From Fimbriimonadaceae bacterium (GTDB taxonomy: Bacteria; Armatimonadota; Fimbriimonadia; Fimbriimonadales; Fimbriimonadaceae), in NCBI GenBank assembly GCA_019454145.1, contig CP075366.1, positions 1,777,564 to 1,841,563 on the forward strand: 64,000 nt of DNA, read 5' to 3'. Positions 52,901 to 62,172 of the stretch are shown here, piece by piece; position 1 is the stretch's first letter, and every line of letters starts with the position of its first letter. The position numbers and the translations under genes are program-made. The notes below the pieces were generated by a model. The model made no database searches, had not been told where the DNA came from, and was given only the letters and a program-made list of their open reading frames with translations.

Positions 52901-53623
52901 ATGGATCAGGCCACCAAGATGAAGCCTTGGCAAACGGAAGGCGAAGAAAAACGAGAGGCGGTTCGCGAGATGTTCGCGGGCATTGCTCCCACCTATGATC
53001 TCGCTAATTCCATTATGTCAGCCAAAGGCCATCTGCGATGGCGCAGAATGGCGGTTTGTCTCATTAATCTTCAGCCTGGAGAATCTGTACTTGATCTCTG
53101 CTGTGGCACGGGCGACTTTTTGATCGCTGCGCGTGAACTCACTGGCCCGACTGGGCAACTGATTGGCTTAGATTTTTGCCAACCGATGCTGGATGTCGCC
53201 GCTAAGAAAGTCGATTCAGCAATTCAACTCACTCTGGGAGATGCAACCGAATTGCCTTTCGCAGATAGACAGTTCGATGCAATTACCGTCGGCTGGGGAT
53301 TGCGCAACGTGCCTGATCTTGCCGCCGCCTTAGCTGAATCAGCAAGGGTTCTTAAGCCGGGTGGACGGTTTATCACAGTTGATATGGCTCAGCCAAGCGG
53401 CCCTCTCGGCCCGATCAGTCGCTGGATGTACCACGTCACAGTTCCACTTCTTGGCCGCATTCTGGGGCAAGCCGATGCTTACGCATATCTCCCCAAAAGC
53501 ACAGAAAAATTTGTTTCACGCGAAGAACTAAAATCCGTAATGGAATCCGCCGGATTCAAAGATGTGCAAATGAAGAGCCTTTACTTTGGCAACATTTGCA
53601 TGCATTGGGGGGTGAAAGCGTGA
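52901..53623 (+). CDS. ubiE: Demethylmenaquinone methyltransferase UbiE/MenG
   Basis: 240 residues. SAM-binding motif VLDLCCGTGDFLIAAREL and the family signature YDLANSIMSAKGHLRWRRMA plus TVGWGLRNVPDLAAAL. It adds the last methyl group to menaquinone (and, where present, ubiquinone). The adjoining polyprenyl synthase supplies the side chain, which supports a quinone role; no coq genes are seen, so menaquinone is the likely product. The stop overlaps the next gene's GTG. Confidence 0.93.
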   Translation: MDQATKMKPWQTEGEEKREAVREMFAGIAPTYDLANSIMSAKGHLRWRRMAVCLINLQPGESVLDLCCGTGDFLIAARELTGPTGQLIGLDFCQPMLDVAAKKVDSAIQLTLGDATELPFADRQFDAITVGWGLRNVPDLAAALAESARVLKPGGRFITVDMAQPSGPLGPISRWMYHVTVPLLGRILGQADAYAYLPKSTEKFVSREELKSVMESAGFKDVQMKSLYFGNICMHWGVKA

Positions 53624-54648
53624 AGGTCGCCAGCTTCTTTTCAAAAATCGCGGAAAACGTCACCGGGCTAAACATCACCCCAAAGCTCGTAGATGAAATG
53701 TCGCGTTGGACGGAGGAAGTAGAAGCGGAACTTCATCGTCAAATTGGCTCACCCATCAAGCTAGTTGAAGATGTCAGCGCGCTCACCCTTGACGCAGGTG
53801 GAAAGCGACTTCGACCTGCTTTGGTTCGCTTATCCGCGGCCGCAACCGGTCAGCCGTACGATGCCCAGCGAGTGATCAAACTCGGTGCCGCAATGGAGAT
53901 GATCCACATGGCGACTCTCATTCACGATGACGTGATTGATGATGCTGCCACCCGCCGTGGCAAACCAACCGCATTCTCGCAGTACGGCAACACTGCCAGC
54001 ATCTTGGGCGGCGATGTTCTGCTCGCCAAAGCAATGAAAATCTTGGCGGAAGACGGCGATTTACCAATCATCCGCACGGTGAGCCAAGCAGTGGTTGAGC
54101 TTGCAGAAGGTGAAGTCAGAGAACTAGAACTTCGAGGCGAGTTAGCGATTTCACGGGAAGATCATTTGCAGGTTCTGCGAATGAAAACTGCGAGCTTTAT
54201 CGAATGCTGTTGCCGAATCGGAGCAATGATCGCTACTCCGAATGAGCAAGTTCAGAATTCACTCGGGGCTTACGGCCACCACTTAGGCATGGCATTCCAA
54301 ATCGTTGACGACCTGCTTGACTTCCGGGGCGACACGAAGAAAACGGGCAAACCGTTGGCAACCGATTTCCGAGAAGGCCAAGCGACCTTGCCGCTTCTGT
54401 ATCTGATTCCTGAACTTAACGCGGAAGAATCTGCTTTTGTTGGCAAGAAGTTTGGTAACGGCTCAACCGATGCTGAAATTGATCGAATTATCGGTTGGAT
54501 GAACATGCGGGGTTCACTCGGGCAAGCCGATCAAGATGCTCGGGAGCACGGTAGTTTGGCAAACTTGAGTCTGGAAACCCTGCCCGATTCCCCCGAGAAA
54601 AATCTGCTCCTCAGCGTGACTAAGTTTGTGCTGGCCCGGCAATCGTGA
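53620..54648 (+). CDS. ispB: Polyprenyl diphosphate synthase
   Basis: 342 residues from a GTG overlapping the ubiE stop (GTGA), with a GGGGGTG ribosome site. The two aspartate-rich motifs are DDVID (in LIHDDVIDDAATRRGKPT) and DDLLDFRGD; AGGKRLRPALVRLS is typical. The enzyme extends prenyl chains for quinones; the residues ahead of the first motif suggest a long-chain (hepta- to decaprenyl) product, but length is not certain. Co-translated with ubiE and the HAD gene. Confidence 0.92.
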   Translation: MKVASFFSKIAENVTGLNITPKLVDEMSRWTEEVEAELHRQIGSPIKLVEDVSALTLDAGGKRLRPALVRLSAAATGQPYDAQRVIKLGAAMEMIHMATLIHDDVIDDAATRRGKPTAFSQYGNTASILGGDVLLAKAMKILAEDGDLPIIRTVSQAVVELAEGEVRELELRGELAISREDHLQVLRMKTASFIECCCRIGAMIATPNEQVQNSLGAYGHHLGMAFQIVDDLLDFRGDTKKTGKPLATDFREGQATLPLLYLIPELNAEESAFVGKKFGNGSTDAEIDRIIGWMNMRGSLGQADQDAREHGSLANLSLETLPDSPEKNLLLSVTKFVLARQS

Positions 54649-55421
54649 GCCACTTCGATCCTGATAATATCAAAGCTGTCTTGCTCGATTTAGACGGTAC
54701 GGTTTACCGAGGTTCGGAAGCCTGCCTCGATGCAGAAGAAGCTATAAAAAGTCTTATTGGGCAGGGCTATGCGATCCGGTACCTGACAAATAATTCTGCT
54801 GCCCGCCCGGAACAGATCACACAAAAATTATTGAATCTGGGTATTCCCTGCGAACCGAGTTGGGTTCTTAGCTCGGGCATGGCTGCCACTCAATATCTCA
54901 AAGATTCTCTGCACAAAACGTATTCATATGTAGGCGAAGCTGGACTTGCCGAATCACTTGCAGAATCGGGGCTAAACAAAGTGCCCCTCGCACAACCAGC
55001 AGACGCCATAGTTGTGGGAATTTGCCGCTCATTTGATTACGAAAAGCTCCGACTTGCATCCGATTCAGTTCGTAATGGGGCGCAGTTTATCGCCACTAAT
55101 CTTGATCCGACTTACCCCTTGGAAGGAGGCGCATTGATTCCAGGGGCAGGAAGCATCGTCGCGGCGGTAGCAACCGCATCTGGAGTGAATCCGTTGGTGG
55201 TGGGTAAGCCTCAACCTCAAATGGTTTTGCAGGCGTGTTCTTCTCTCCGCATTGAACCTGGGCAAGCGATTGTAGTCGGCGACCGCCTTGACACAGATAT
55301 TGCTTGCGGGGTCGCGGCTGGGGCAACGACTTGGTTAGTTTTAACGGGAGTAACCGATGAGGTTCCGCAAGGTCAACTGGGAAGCAAAACTCTTCGAGAG
55401 CTTATTTCTTGGTTGGATTAA
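54645..55421 (+). CDS. HAD-IIA phosphatase, NagD/phosphoglycolate phosphatase-like
   Basis: 258 residues from a GTG overlapping the previous stop. HAD motif LLDLDGTVYRGSEA, TNNSAARPEQITQKL, GKPQPQMVLQ and VVGDRLDTDIACGVAAGATT are all intact with the IIA cap. These enzymes dephosphorylate small sugar or nucleotide phosphates. It shares the operon with quinone genes but no quinone role is known for the family. Its end overlaps the convergent unknown gene by 20 bases. Confidence 0.88.
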   Translation: MSHFDPDNIKAVLLDLDGTVYRGSEACLDAEEAIKSLIGQGYAIRYLTNNSAARPEQITQKLLNLGIPCEPSWVLSSGMAATQYLKDSLHKTYSYVGEAGLAESLAESGLNKVPLAQPADAIVVGICRSFDYEKLRLASDSVRNGAQFIATNLDPTYPLEGGALIPGAGSIVAAVATASGVNPLVVGKPQPQMVLQACSSLRIEPGQAIVVGDRLDTDIACGVAAGATTWLVLTGVTDEVPQGQLGSKTLRELISWLD

Positions 55422-56664
55422 ATTCATAGACCATTTTCACATCGGTCAGAGTCGAATTAGCGGGAATCAGATTGCTGGGTTCTGCAAAAATCTTAAAACC
55501 ATTGGCAATGCGCTGGTAGGTAAATTCCTTCATTCCAATAACACTGGTTCGCTTACAATCAAACTTTTCAGGAAAACCATCATGACTTACCGATAACACT
55601 TCCAACGTCTGAATAGTTAGTTGAAGTAACTCTTCAGACAGAAGCCAGTCCACTGAGCCAGCACCGGTTTTTGCTGAAGCCAAGTCCCACAATCGTTGCA
55701 AAGGCATTTGCGTTTGTTCTGGATTTGTTCTCAGAACATTCACTTTATTTGCCAGCAACAGAAGTTGCTCCAGTTGCGATTTGCCTTGAGCTTCAGCCAA
55801 GGCACTATTCCAAAACTTGAGTATTTCCGAACTCCCCGCGTCAATCATGGATGGGTGATCACGAGGAATATCTTTTAACAGCTTCTTCTGGTCGTCGGTT
55901 AGCTTGTCGTAATTCTCCCATGTATCGTATTGAAGATAAGCCGTGGTTCTCCAAACAGAGAGAGGATCTATCGGTTTAGCGGATTCCAATGTCCTAATTA
56001 AATCGCGGCAGAGTTCTGAACTAACAGAGTTTTTGTTCCAGCTTTCTTCCAGCGACTTACCCACCTGGGTTAGCACTGCTCGTCGTACTTCTCCTGCCGC
56101 TCTGAGGGATCCCGGATCGTCACTTGCCAAAATGTGATTTGCGACCTGGATTGGCGATTCAATATCAGACAGGGTAAATGGTGACTTCGCTAATTGCAAC
56201 ATATTCACATTCACGCCATCTACTACCGCTGGCCAAACAGGATAAGAAGAAAATGCTCCGGCAGAGTAATCGATACTCCATTGCGCTTTAGGAGTTGTGC
56301 CAGCTTCAGTAACTAAGTCCGTTACGGGTTTAAAGAACCGCACGATTTGGTCAGTATCTTCGCCCGCCGTGCCATTTAGAACAGATTCCCAACGCTCATC
56401 AGAAATTTCGGGGCGGCGTAACTGCCATTCATCAAATGCGTGTTTTAAGATCACGGCCGCATTTTCTGTTGGAGGCAAAGATCTTTCTGGCTTGTCTCCC
56501 GCTAAGATGCCATTCTTGATTGCAAGCTGTTCTTGACTAGCTAAATCGTTTGCCGATTTCATCAGCCCTTGATAAATCCACGTTCCACCGATGGCGCAAA
56601 GCAGAAGCACCGCTCCAAAGAGAATTGCCCCCACGATTAGAACTTTTTTGAGTCTTGCGTTCAT
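55402..56664 (-). CDS. Hypothetical membrane-anchored protein
   Basis: 420 residues. One N-terminal membrane helix at about 8-30 (VLIVGAILFGAVLLLCAIGG) leads to a large helical outer domain (DERWESVLNGTAGEDTDQIV; ESWNKNSVSSELCRDLIRTL) with few cysteines and no motif I recognise. The start faces the VOC gene across a 50-bp promoter region. The function is unknown. Confidence 0.7.
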   Translation of the reverse strand: MNARLKKVLIVGAILFGAVLLLCAIGGTWIYQGLMKSANDLASQEQLAIKNGILAGDKPERSLPPTENAAVILKHAFDEWQLRRPEISDERWESVLNGTAGEDTDQIVRFFKPVTDLVTEAGTTPKAQWSIDYSAGAFSSYPVWPAVVDGVNVNMLQLAKSPFTLSDIESPIQVANHILASDDPGSLRAAGEVRRAVLTQVGKSLEESWNKNSVSSELCRDLIRTLESAKPIDPLSVWRTTAYLQYDTWENYDKLTDDQKKLLKDIPRDHPSMIDAGSSEILKFWNSALAEAQGKSQLEQLLLLANKVNVLRTNPEQTQMPLQRLWDLASAKTGAGSVDWLLSEELLQLTIQTLEVLSVSHDGFPEKFDCKRTSVIGMKEFTYQRIANGFKIFAEPSNLIPANSTLTDVKMVYEFNPTKK

Positions 56665-56702
56665 TTTTGTGAAAAAGTAGACGTAAGTCTATCTTTTTTT
56701 GA

Positions 56703-56708
56703 TATAAT
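56703..56708 (+). promoter_or_regulatory. -10 box TATAAT, leaderless spacing
   Basis: Consensus TATAAT followed by GAAATC and the ATG at 56715. Upstream, TAGAC-GTAA-GTCTA forms a small palindrome in the -35 area. Confidence 0.6.
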
Positions 56709-56714
56709 GAAATC

Positions 56715-57098
56715 ATGTCCGCTCGCCTTGATGCCATAGGCATCGTCACCGCCAACATGTCTCGTTCGCTGGAATTTTACGCAATTCTGGGAGTACCCGT
56801 TCCGCAACCGACCGATGACCACGCTGAAGCCACCTTGCCAAATGGTCTGCGCCTGATGTGGGACACGCTGGAACTGGTCAAACAGATTGACCCATCGTGG
56901 CAGGCACCAGTTGGTCATCGCACGGGAATGGCCTTCCTATGCGATTCTCCCGCAGATGTTGATGCCACTTACCGAAAGGTACTCGATGCCGGATTTGAGA
57001 GCTCGTTGAAACCTTGGGATGCCTTTTGGGGACAGAGATATGCTCAGGTGTGCGACCCAGACGGCAACAAAGTTGACCTTTTTGCACCGTTAGGCTAA
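56715..57098 (+). CDS. VOC (glyoxalase/bleomycin-resistance) family protein
   Basis: 127 residues with the paired beta-alpha-beta modules of the family: AIGIVTANMSRSLEFYAILG at the start, GMAFLCDSPADVDATYRKVL in the middle, and VCDPDGNKVDLFAPL at the end. It may be a glyoxalase-like enzyme or a binding protein; metal ligands are not obvious. The FAD oxidoreductase gene follows after 36 bp with its own promoter-like box. Confidence 0.88.
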   Translation: MSARLDAIGIVTANMSRSLEFYAILGVPVPQPTDDHAEATLPNGLRLMWDTLELVKQIDPSWQAPVGHRTGMAFLCDSPADVDATYRKVLDAGFESSLKPWDAFWGQRYAQVCDPDGNKVDLFAPLG

Positions 57099-57121
57099 AG
57101 CCAAGGCCAGACTCCAATAGG

Positions 57122-57127
57122 TACGCT
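57122..57127 (+). promoter_or_regulatory. -10 box TACGCT, leaderless spacing
   Basis: TACGCT ends 7 nt before the GTG at 57135. The GGAGAG between them is too close to serve as a normal ribosome site. Confidence 0.4.
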
Positions 57128-57134
57128 GGAGAGC

Positions 57135-58676
57135 GTGACGCAACTGGAGTGCGATGTCTGCATCGTTGGCGGTGGAACCGGGGGCACGGCCGCCGCCCTG
57201 GCCCTGGCTAAAACTGGACTGCGAGTTGTGCTCACAGAAGAAACCGATTGGCTTGGCGGTCAACTCACCAGCCAAGCGGTTCCGCCCGACGAACACCCGT
57301 GGATCGAAACGACGGGGTGCACCGCTTCCTACCGTGAATTCCGAAATCGAATCCGAACCGCTTATCGGGCGAATGGGAATCTTACGGATCAGGCTTTACT
57401 TTTTTCTCGACTTAACCCCGGTGGTGGTTGGGTCAGTCATTTATGTTTTAGCCCCGCGCTTGGTCATCAAGTTCTGCAATCTATGCTTGATGAGGTTATC
57501 CATCCCGATTTGACCGTCCTCTACAATTCGATTCCTATTACAGCAAATGTCTTGAATGATGCCGTTCAATCAGTAAGCGTTCAATCTTCAGTCACAGGAG
57601 AATTAAGTGAGATTTCGGCAAAGTATTTTCTCGATGCAACCGAGCTTGGAGATTTGCTTCCACTCACTGGAACCGAATACAACCTCGGTGCAGAATCGAA
57701 ATCGCAAACCCAAGAACCGAACGCACTCGACGGAGAGCCAGAGCCAACGAATGTACAGTCGTTCACATGGTGTGCAGCCATTGGTTACGACGAACAAGGC
57801 GACCACACAATTGAAAAACCTGCGGAATACGACTTTTGGGTGAACTATCAGCCGCCGAACTGGCCAGACAAGCTTCTCAGCTTCACGATGCTCAATGTCA
57901 AAACGGGTGAGCCAGTGCATTTCCCTCTTTTGGGTGAGAACTGGTTCAACCTATTTTCTTACCGTCAGATTATCAAGCCAGAACACCACGCTAATCCGGT
58001 TGAGCCAGCCACGATCATGAACTGGCCAATGAACGATTATGAACGTGGCACCGTGATTGATGTTCCAGCGGAGCAAGCTAACGCGCACTATGAATCGTCA
58101 AAGCAACTCACCCTCAGCATGCTTTACTGGCTTCAAACAGAGCACGGCTACAAAGGATTGCGACTCCGCCCAGATTTGACGGGTACGCCCGATGGATTAG
58201 CTAAATCAGCATACATCCGCGAATCCCGAAGAATTCAAGCCAGGCATACGGTGAAGGAACAAGATTTAGCGGCGTACACAAATCCTAGCTTGAACATAGC
58301 GCCGGAAATGCCAAAAAGTGTTGGCGTGGGAGCCTATCGTATTGATCTTCACCCCAGCGCAAACGGCAGCAGAACGATTGACACGAGCACGCTTCCTTTT
58401 CAAATTCCGCTAGGAACACTTATTCCTATCCGAATCAAAAATCTACTTCCCGCTTGCAAAAACCTGGGTGTCACCCATATCACAAACGGCTGCTACCGAT
58501 TGCATCCCATTGAGTGGAACATCGGCGAAGCCACTGGTTACTTAGCGGCCTTTGCGATACAAAATAACTGCTCCCCTGCAGATATTTTAGAGGGCGACAA
58601 GCTCTTTGAAGAATTCCAGAATCTCTGCTGGAGTAAAGGAATCCAAACCGATTGGCCTCGGCTAAGACCACTGTAA
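57135..58676 (+). CDS. FAD-dependent oxidoreductase (FAD_oxidored family)
   Basis: 513 residues from a GTG. The dinucleotide fold CIVGGGTGGTAAALALAKTG and LTEETDWLGGQLTSQAVPPD are characteristic of the PF12831 family, as are LDATELGDLLPLTG and the C-terminal IPLGTLIPIRIKNLLPACKN. These proteins act on unknown, often carbohydrate-related, substrates. No signal peptide is evident. Neighbouring genes give no substrate clue. Confidence 0.85.
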   Translation: MTQLECDVCIVGGGTGGTAAALALAKTGLRVVLTEETDWLGGQLTSQAVPPDEHPWIETTGCTASYREFRNRIRTAYRANGNLTDQALLFSRLNPGGGWVSHLCFSPALGHQVLQSMLDEVIHPDLTVLYNSIPITANVLNDAVQSVSVQSSVTGELSEISAKYFLDATELGDLLPLTGTEYNLGAESKSQTQEPNALDGEPEPTNVQSFTWCAAIGYDEQGDHTIEKPAEYDFWVNYQPPNWPDKLLSFTMLNVKTGEPVHFPLLGENWFNLFSYRQIIKPEHHANPVEPATIMNWPMNDYERGTVIDVPAEQANAHYESSKQLTLSMLYWLQTEHGYKGLRLRPDLTGTPDGLAKSAYIRESRRIQARHTVKEQDLAAYTNPSLNIAPEMPKSVGVGAYRIDLHPSANGSRTIDTSTLPFQIPLGTLIPIRIKNLLPACKNLGVTHITNGCYRLHPIEWNIGEATGYLAAFAIQNNCSPADILEGDKLFEEFQNLCWSKGIQTDWPRLRPL

Positions 58677-58678
58677 AA

Positions 58679-59743
58679 TCACTCGCCGGAATCTTTTTTA
58701 AATCGACCGACCACGCTTGAAATTAGAGTCCTTTCCTGGTCAGCTCCGTAGCCAGCCCATGCTCCCAATACTATTGATTTAGAATCAATTGCATAGAGAT
58801 ACGGTGTCACTGGGGGTTGAAATTGCTTTTCAATTTTTCCATCGGCGTCGGAGATAACTGACCAATTCCGCTTGAGCTGAGATGCGTCATTACCTAATCT
58901 GATTTCGACAATTTTAACGCCTTGTTGATCAAGTGCTTTTCCCAATTTATCTAATGTTCCGGCCGCTTTTTTGCTTGGTTCACAATCAGATGCAGTGAAT
59001 AAAACAACCAGACCCTTTTTGTTCAAATCAGAAACATTGAGTGAGCCGCCTGTTCCTTTTTTCCAAGTGCCTAACTTTGCCTGATACCCGGCTCCCAGGG
59101 GGCTTGCTTTGTAGGGTATTTGCCCCGGCATGTAGCCCAGCGGTGGCTGATATTTCCATCTCTTTAATTCGGTCGGGTTTGTGTTTAAAGAAAGGACATC
59201 ATAAGTCATTTCCACATCTTCATCTTCCAGCTTCTGTTTAAAAATAAACCGGACGGGGATACCAAACTCGTCAATAGCGATTTGAATATTGAATTGGGAA
59301 AAATCATCTTTAAACGTCTTTGTTACCGATTCATACGCTCGGTTACTTACCGTGATTTTTGCCGCAGCTTTTAAATCTTGTAATCCGTTTTTAGTACTCA
59401 AATGCTCTAGAAAAACAGGAAACAATAAGCTGCAAAACCCAACTTCTGGAGGAGGGGGAAATCTTTTTTCAAAGCCACTGTATTCCCAATATTGGCGTTC
59501 TGAGTCATTCGCCGCAAGAATATGATTCGGCACTTGCCAAAATCTTTCTGCAACACCTACTCCCTTAACTTCAAAATATTGATAGGTGCCTTGATCCCAA
59601 ATTAGCTTTGTTTCGTAGGTTGCGTTATTGAGTCTGACTTTTGTCGCCATAGTCAATTGAGTTGACTTTTCAATAAACGATGTGAAACGCTCCACCGGAC
59701 TGCCTTGAGTGGCGGTTAAGAATACGAGTGTCGCAGTCAGCAT
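58679..59743 (-). CDS. LolA-like/thioredoxin-fold fusion, exported
   Basis: 354 residues from the ATG at 59743; a GTG one codon upstream is also possible. After a short signal (MLTATLVFLTATQGSP) about 200 residues resemble the LolA/LppX-type half-barrel seen in proteins that bind lipid or lipoprotein (RFTSFIEKSTQLTMATKVRL, FNIQIAIDEFGIPVRFIFKQ). The last 120 residues have a thioredoxin fold (LVVLFTASDCEPSKKAAGTL) but only one cysteine of the usual pair, so it is not a classical disulfide reductase. Function unknown. Confidence 0.7.
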   Translation of the reverse strand: MLTATLVFLTATQGSPVERFTSFIEKSTQLTMATKVRLNNATYETKLIWDQGTYQYFEVKGVGVAERFWQVPNHILAANDSERQYWEYSGFEKRFPPPPEVGFCSLLFPVFLEHLSTKNGLQDLKAAAKITVSNRAYESVTKTFKDDFSQFNIQIAIDEFGIPVRFIFKQKLEDEDVEMTYDVLSLNTNPTELKRWKYQPPLGYMPGQIPYKASPLGAGYQAKLGTWKKGTGGSLNVSDLNKKGLVVLFTASDCEPSKKAAGTLDKLGKALDQQGVKIVEIRLGNDASQLKRNWSVISDADGKIEKQFQPPVTPYLYAIDSKSIVLGAWAGYGADQERTLISSVVGRFKKDSGE

Positions 59744-59817
59744 CACTATTTACGATCATAACCCAATCTCTCGGAGATTTATCAGGATTCGGAAATCAAA
59801 TTAACGGAATATTCTGA

Positions 59818-60288
59818 ATGGATGGGCTTATGTCTGAAACCAAATATCTGATATTTCGCTTGAACAAACAAAAATATGGCTTACCCATTAACCGAATTGA
59901 CCGAGTTCTTGACGACCAACCTATGACACTACTTCCTTGTATGCCGCCGATGGTGATGGGAGGATTTGAGCATCGTGGCGAGCTGATTGCCGCCATTGAT
60001 TTGCGTGTCCGACTCAACTTTGAACCAAGCTCCCTTCCCGCAAACTATCTGATCTTTGCTGGAGAGTTTGGTCGCGCCGCCCTCCGCGTAGATGGGGTTG
60101 ACGGAATCGAAGCCTTCAGTGCAGAAGAAGCCGAGAACTGCCCCAAATCGCTCAAACCTATTACCGAGGCAGTTTTTTCTCGAACTGGGAAGAAAGGCGA
60201 CCAAAAAATCGTCATCCTGTCCGCCGACCAAATTATTACTAAGCCAATAGCGGAAGCAATTTCCCAATTGCAAACCGTAGCGGCTTAA
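59818..60288 (+). CDS. cheW: CheW-like chemotaxis adaptor
   Basis: 156 residues with the CheW beta-barrel pattern: YLIFRLNKQKYGLPINRIDR, VLDDQPMTLLPCMPPMVMGG and FEHRGELIAAIDLRVRLNFE, then ALRVDGVDGIEAFSAEEAEN. CheW links receptors to the kinase CheA. No receptor or CheA gene lies beside it. The gene is bounded downstream by a strong hairpin. Confidence 0.9.
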   Translation: MDGLMSETKYLIFRLNKQKYGLPINRIDRVLDDQPMTLLPCMPPMVMGGFEHRGELIAAIDLRVRLNFEPSSLPANYLIFAGEFGRAALRVDGVDGIEAFSAEEAENCPKSLKPITEAVFSRTGKKGDQKIVILSADQIITKPIAEAISQLQTVAA

Positions 60289-60299
60289 CCGCGACCTCT

Positions 60300-60331
60300 G
60301 GTACCCTTTTGCAACGGCGCAAAAGGGTGCC
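60300..60331 (+). terminator. 13-bp hairpin after cheW, no T-tract
   Basis: GGTACCCTTTTGC (60300-60312) pairs with GCAAAAGGGTGCC (60319-60331) with one G-T pair and a 6-nt loop, 12 bases past the cheW stop. Lack of a T-run makes it a weak candidate as an intrinsic terminator. Confidence 0.45.
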
Positions 60332-60433
60332 TCCACGTCTGCGGAAAGGGTTTAACCCACCCCAAACAAATTACAAAACACAACGGCACTTTGTGCAGCC
60401 CGAAAGCAGACGACGGGCAACTGCATAAAGGCT

Positions 60434-61891
60434 ATGAATAACCAACCGAAACGCACTCTACCGCGTCATCCGCATCTCGACCATCTTCGCGCCGAAGCGA
60501 AATCGTTACTCAAATCTTGGCAGAGCGGCGAATCTCAGCTTCCTGGCGAACCTAAACTCACGCTGGCCCAGTTTGTACTCGCTCAAGAATACGGCTTTGA
60601 AAGTTGGCCCAAGCTTCATGCTCATGTTGAGAAACTGACCTTTGATCGCTTGGACTCAGCGACCTGGCTAAAGCGAGTTATTAATTCCCCACACCGCGAC
60701 CCCCATCCCGATTATCAATCCGATTGGTGGCTGGCTCTTGCCGCCGGGGACGTTGAAAGCGTTCGTCAATTCCTTAAAAGCCATAAGGCGGACGAACCAG
60801 GTGGCCCGCTGAATTGGTATCCGATCAATTATGTTTGCAACTTGTACGTCAACTCATTTGATCCTTCGAGCACGGTGAAGTTATTGCTCGATGCCGGAGC
60901 CGACCCACACACGCAATACATCCATCCCGACTATCCGAACGATCCGATGACCGCGCTTTGGGGAGCCTGCCGCATCAAACAAGATATTGAAACGGTAAGG
61001 ATTCTGCTGGAGGCGGGCATGACTCCCAACGACAACGAATCGCTTTATCACACAGTAGAAATTGATCGACCGGACATCTTACAGCTTCTTATTGATTACG
61101 GTGTAGAAGAAAAGGGCTCAAATGGATTGCTCCGTTCCTTAGACTTTGAACGACCACTTCAAATTAAAATGGTGCTTGATAACGGTGCTGACCCAAATGG
61201 CACGATGGGCGAAGGCGCTCTTCACCACGCGATTCGGCGAGGACGGAGCCCGGAAATCCTTCAACTGTTGGTAGATGCGGGGGCAAACCTTAAAGCTCTT
61301 TCAAAAGAACGGCTCACATTGCTGACTCATGCTTCTTTGCGGGGATCACCAGGGGTTTACGAGTGGGCGGTGCAGGTGACTGGAGAATCTGTGGATGATC
61401 CGCTTCAAAATTACGTTCATGCGGTGAGGTCCGGAAATCAAGAGAAGGCGCAAGAAATCCTCGCTCAGCACCCCAACCTACCGAGCAAATTTGCCCCTAT
61501 TCACCTTGCGCTTCCCTGCCAGGCGATTATGTCTGGCGAAACGGATGCGGTTTTGCGAATGCTGAAATACGGCTGGCCTGTGCAGGCTCCAGATGATGGT
61601 TCTTCTACCGGCAGTAGAGGTGCTACCCCGTTGCATACTGCGGTTTACGTAGGGAATCTTGCGCTTGTGGATGCACTGATTGAACTAGGCGCCGACGTGA
61701 ACTACGTCGAACCCGGATACAACGGCACCCCATTAGGGTGGGCAGTGCATAGTTCGATGTTCGGCAACTACGGCGGAGATTTGGTCGGCTGTATTCGGTC
61801 TTTGCGAAAGGCGGGGGCAAAATTGGAGGAAGGCGATTCCTCTAATTGGCCCGACAAAATCTATGAAGCCATGACCGAACCTCTAGATTAG
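60434..61891 (+). CDS. Cytosolic ankyrin-repeat protein
   Basis: 485 residues, no signal peptide. The N-terminal 70 residues (RHPHLDHLRAEAKSLLKSWQ, FVLAQEYGFESWPKLHAHVE) are a helical pre-domain often seen in such proteins. About eight ankyrin repeats follow (TVKLLLDAGADPHTQYIHPD, TVRILLEAGMTPNDNESLYH, EILQLLVDAGANLKALSKER, ALVDALIELGADVNYVEPGY). It is a protein-binding scaffold with unknown partners. Confidence 0.88.
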   Translation: MNNQPKRTLPRHPHLDHLRAEAKSLLKSWQSGESQLPGEPKLTLAQFVLAQEYGFESWPKLHAHVEKLTFDRLDSATWLKRVINSPHRDPHPDYQSDWWLALAAGDVESVRQFLKSHKADEPGGPLNWYPINYVCNLYVNSFDPSSTVKLLLDAGADPHTQYIHPDYPNDPMTALWGACRIKQDIETVRILLEAGMTPNDNESLYHTVEIDRPDILQLLIDYGVEEKGSNGLLRSLDFERPLQIKMVLDNGADPNGTMGEGALHHAIRRGRSPEILQLLVDAGANLKALSKERLTLLTHASLRGSPGVYEWAVQVTGESVDDPLQNYVHAVRSGNQEKAQEILAQHPNLPSKFAPIHLALPCQAIMSGETDAVLRMLKYGWPVQAPDDGSSTGSRGATPLHTAVYVGNLALVDALIELGADVNYVEPGYNGTPLGWAVHSSMFGNYGGDLVGCIRSLRKAGAKLEEGDSSNWPDKIYEAMTEPLD

Positions 61892-61914
61892 GCAACTGGG
61901 AAGTGTTTGGCCAT

Positions 61915-62042
61915 CTCCCTCCCCGAGTCTGGGGAGGGTTAGGGTGGGGTTGCTCTTGCACATCTTTCGGCATGAACAACCCTCCTCTTGACCTCCTCCC
62001 AAACTTGGGAGGAGAAATTGCTCTACCTAAGCGTGTACAAAA
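61915..62042. repeat. Direct repeat copy A
   Basis: A 128-bp block matching copy B at 62173-62299 closely, starting with the palindromic CCCTCCCC...GGGGAGGGTTAGGGTGGGG and ending GCGTGTACAAAA. It contains a second palindrome (CTCCTCCCAAACTTGGGAGGAG). A shorter GC-rich palindromic remnant follows at 62065-62107. No gene is supported in this 467-bp gap. Confidence 0.85.
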
Positions 62043-62121
62043 ATGAGATGGTTTGGAAAAAAAGATTCCCTCCCCAAGCTTGGAGAGGGCAGGGCCGGGT
62101 TGATTGTACGAGTAGAACTTT

Positions 62122-62139
62122 TCACTGGCTAGCGCCAGT
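62122..62139. repeat. 7-bp inverted repeat between the direct repeats
   Basis: CACTGGC and GCCAGTG flank TAGC in the spacer between copies A and B. Confidence 0.4.
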
Positions 62140-62172
62140 GCCACCCTAATACCCAAACTCGGCTCTTTCTCT

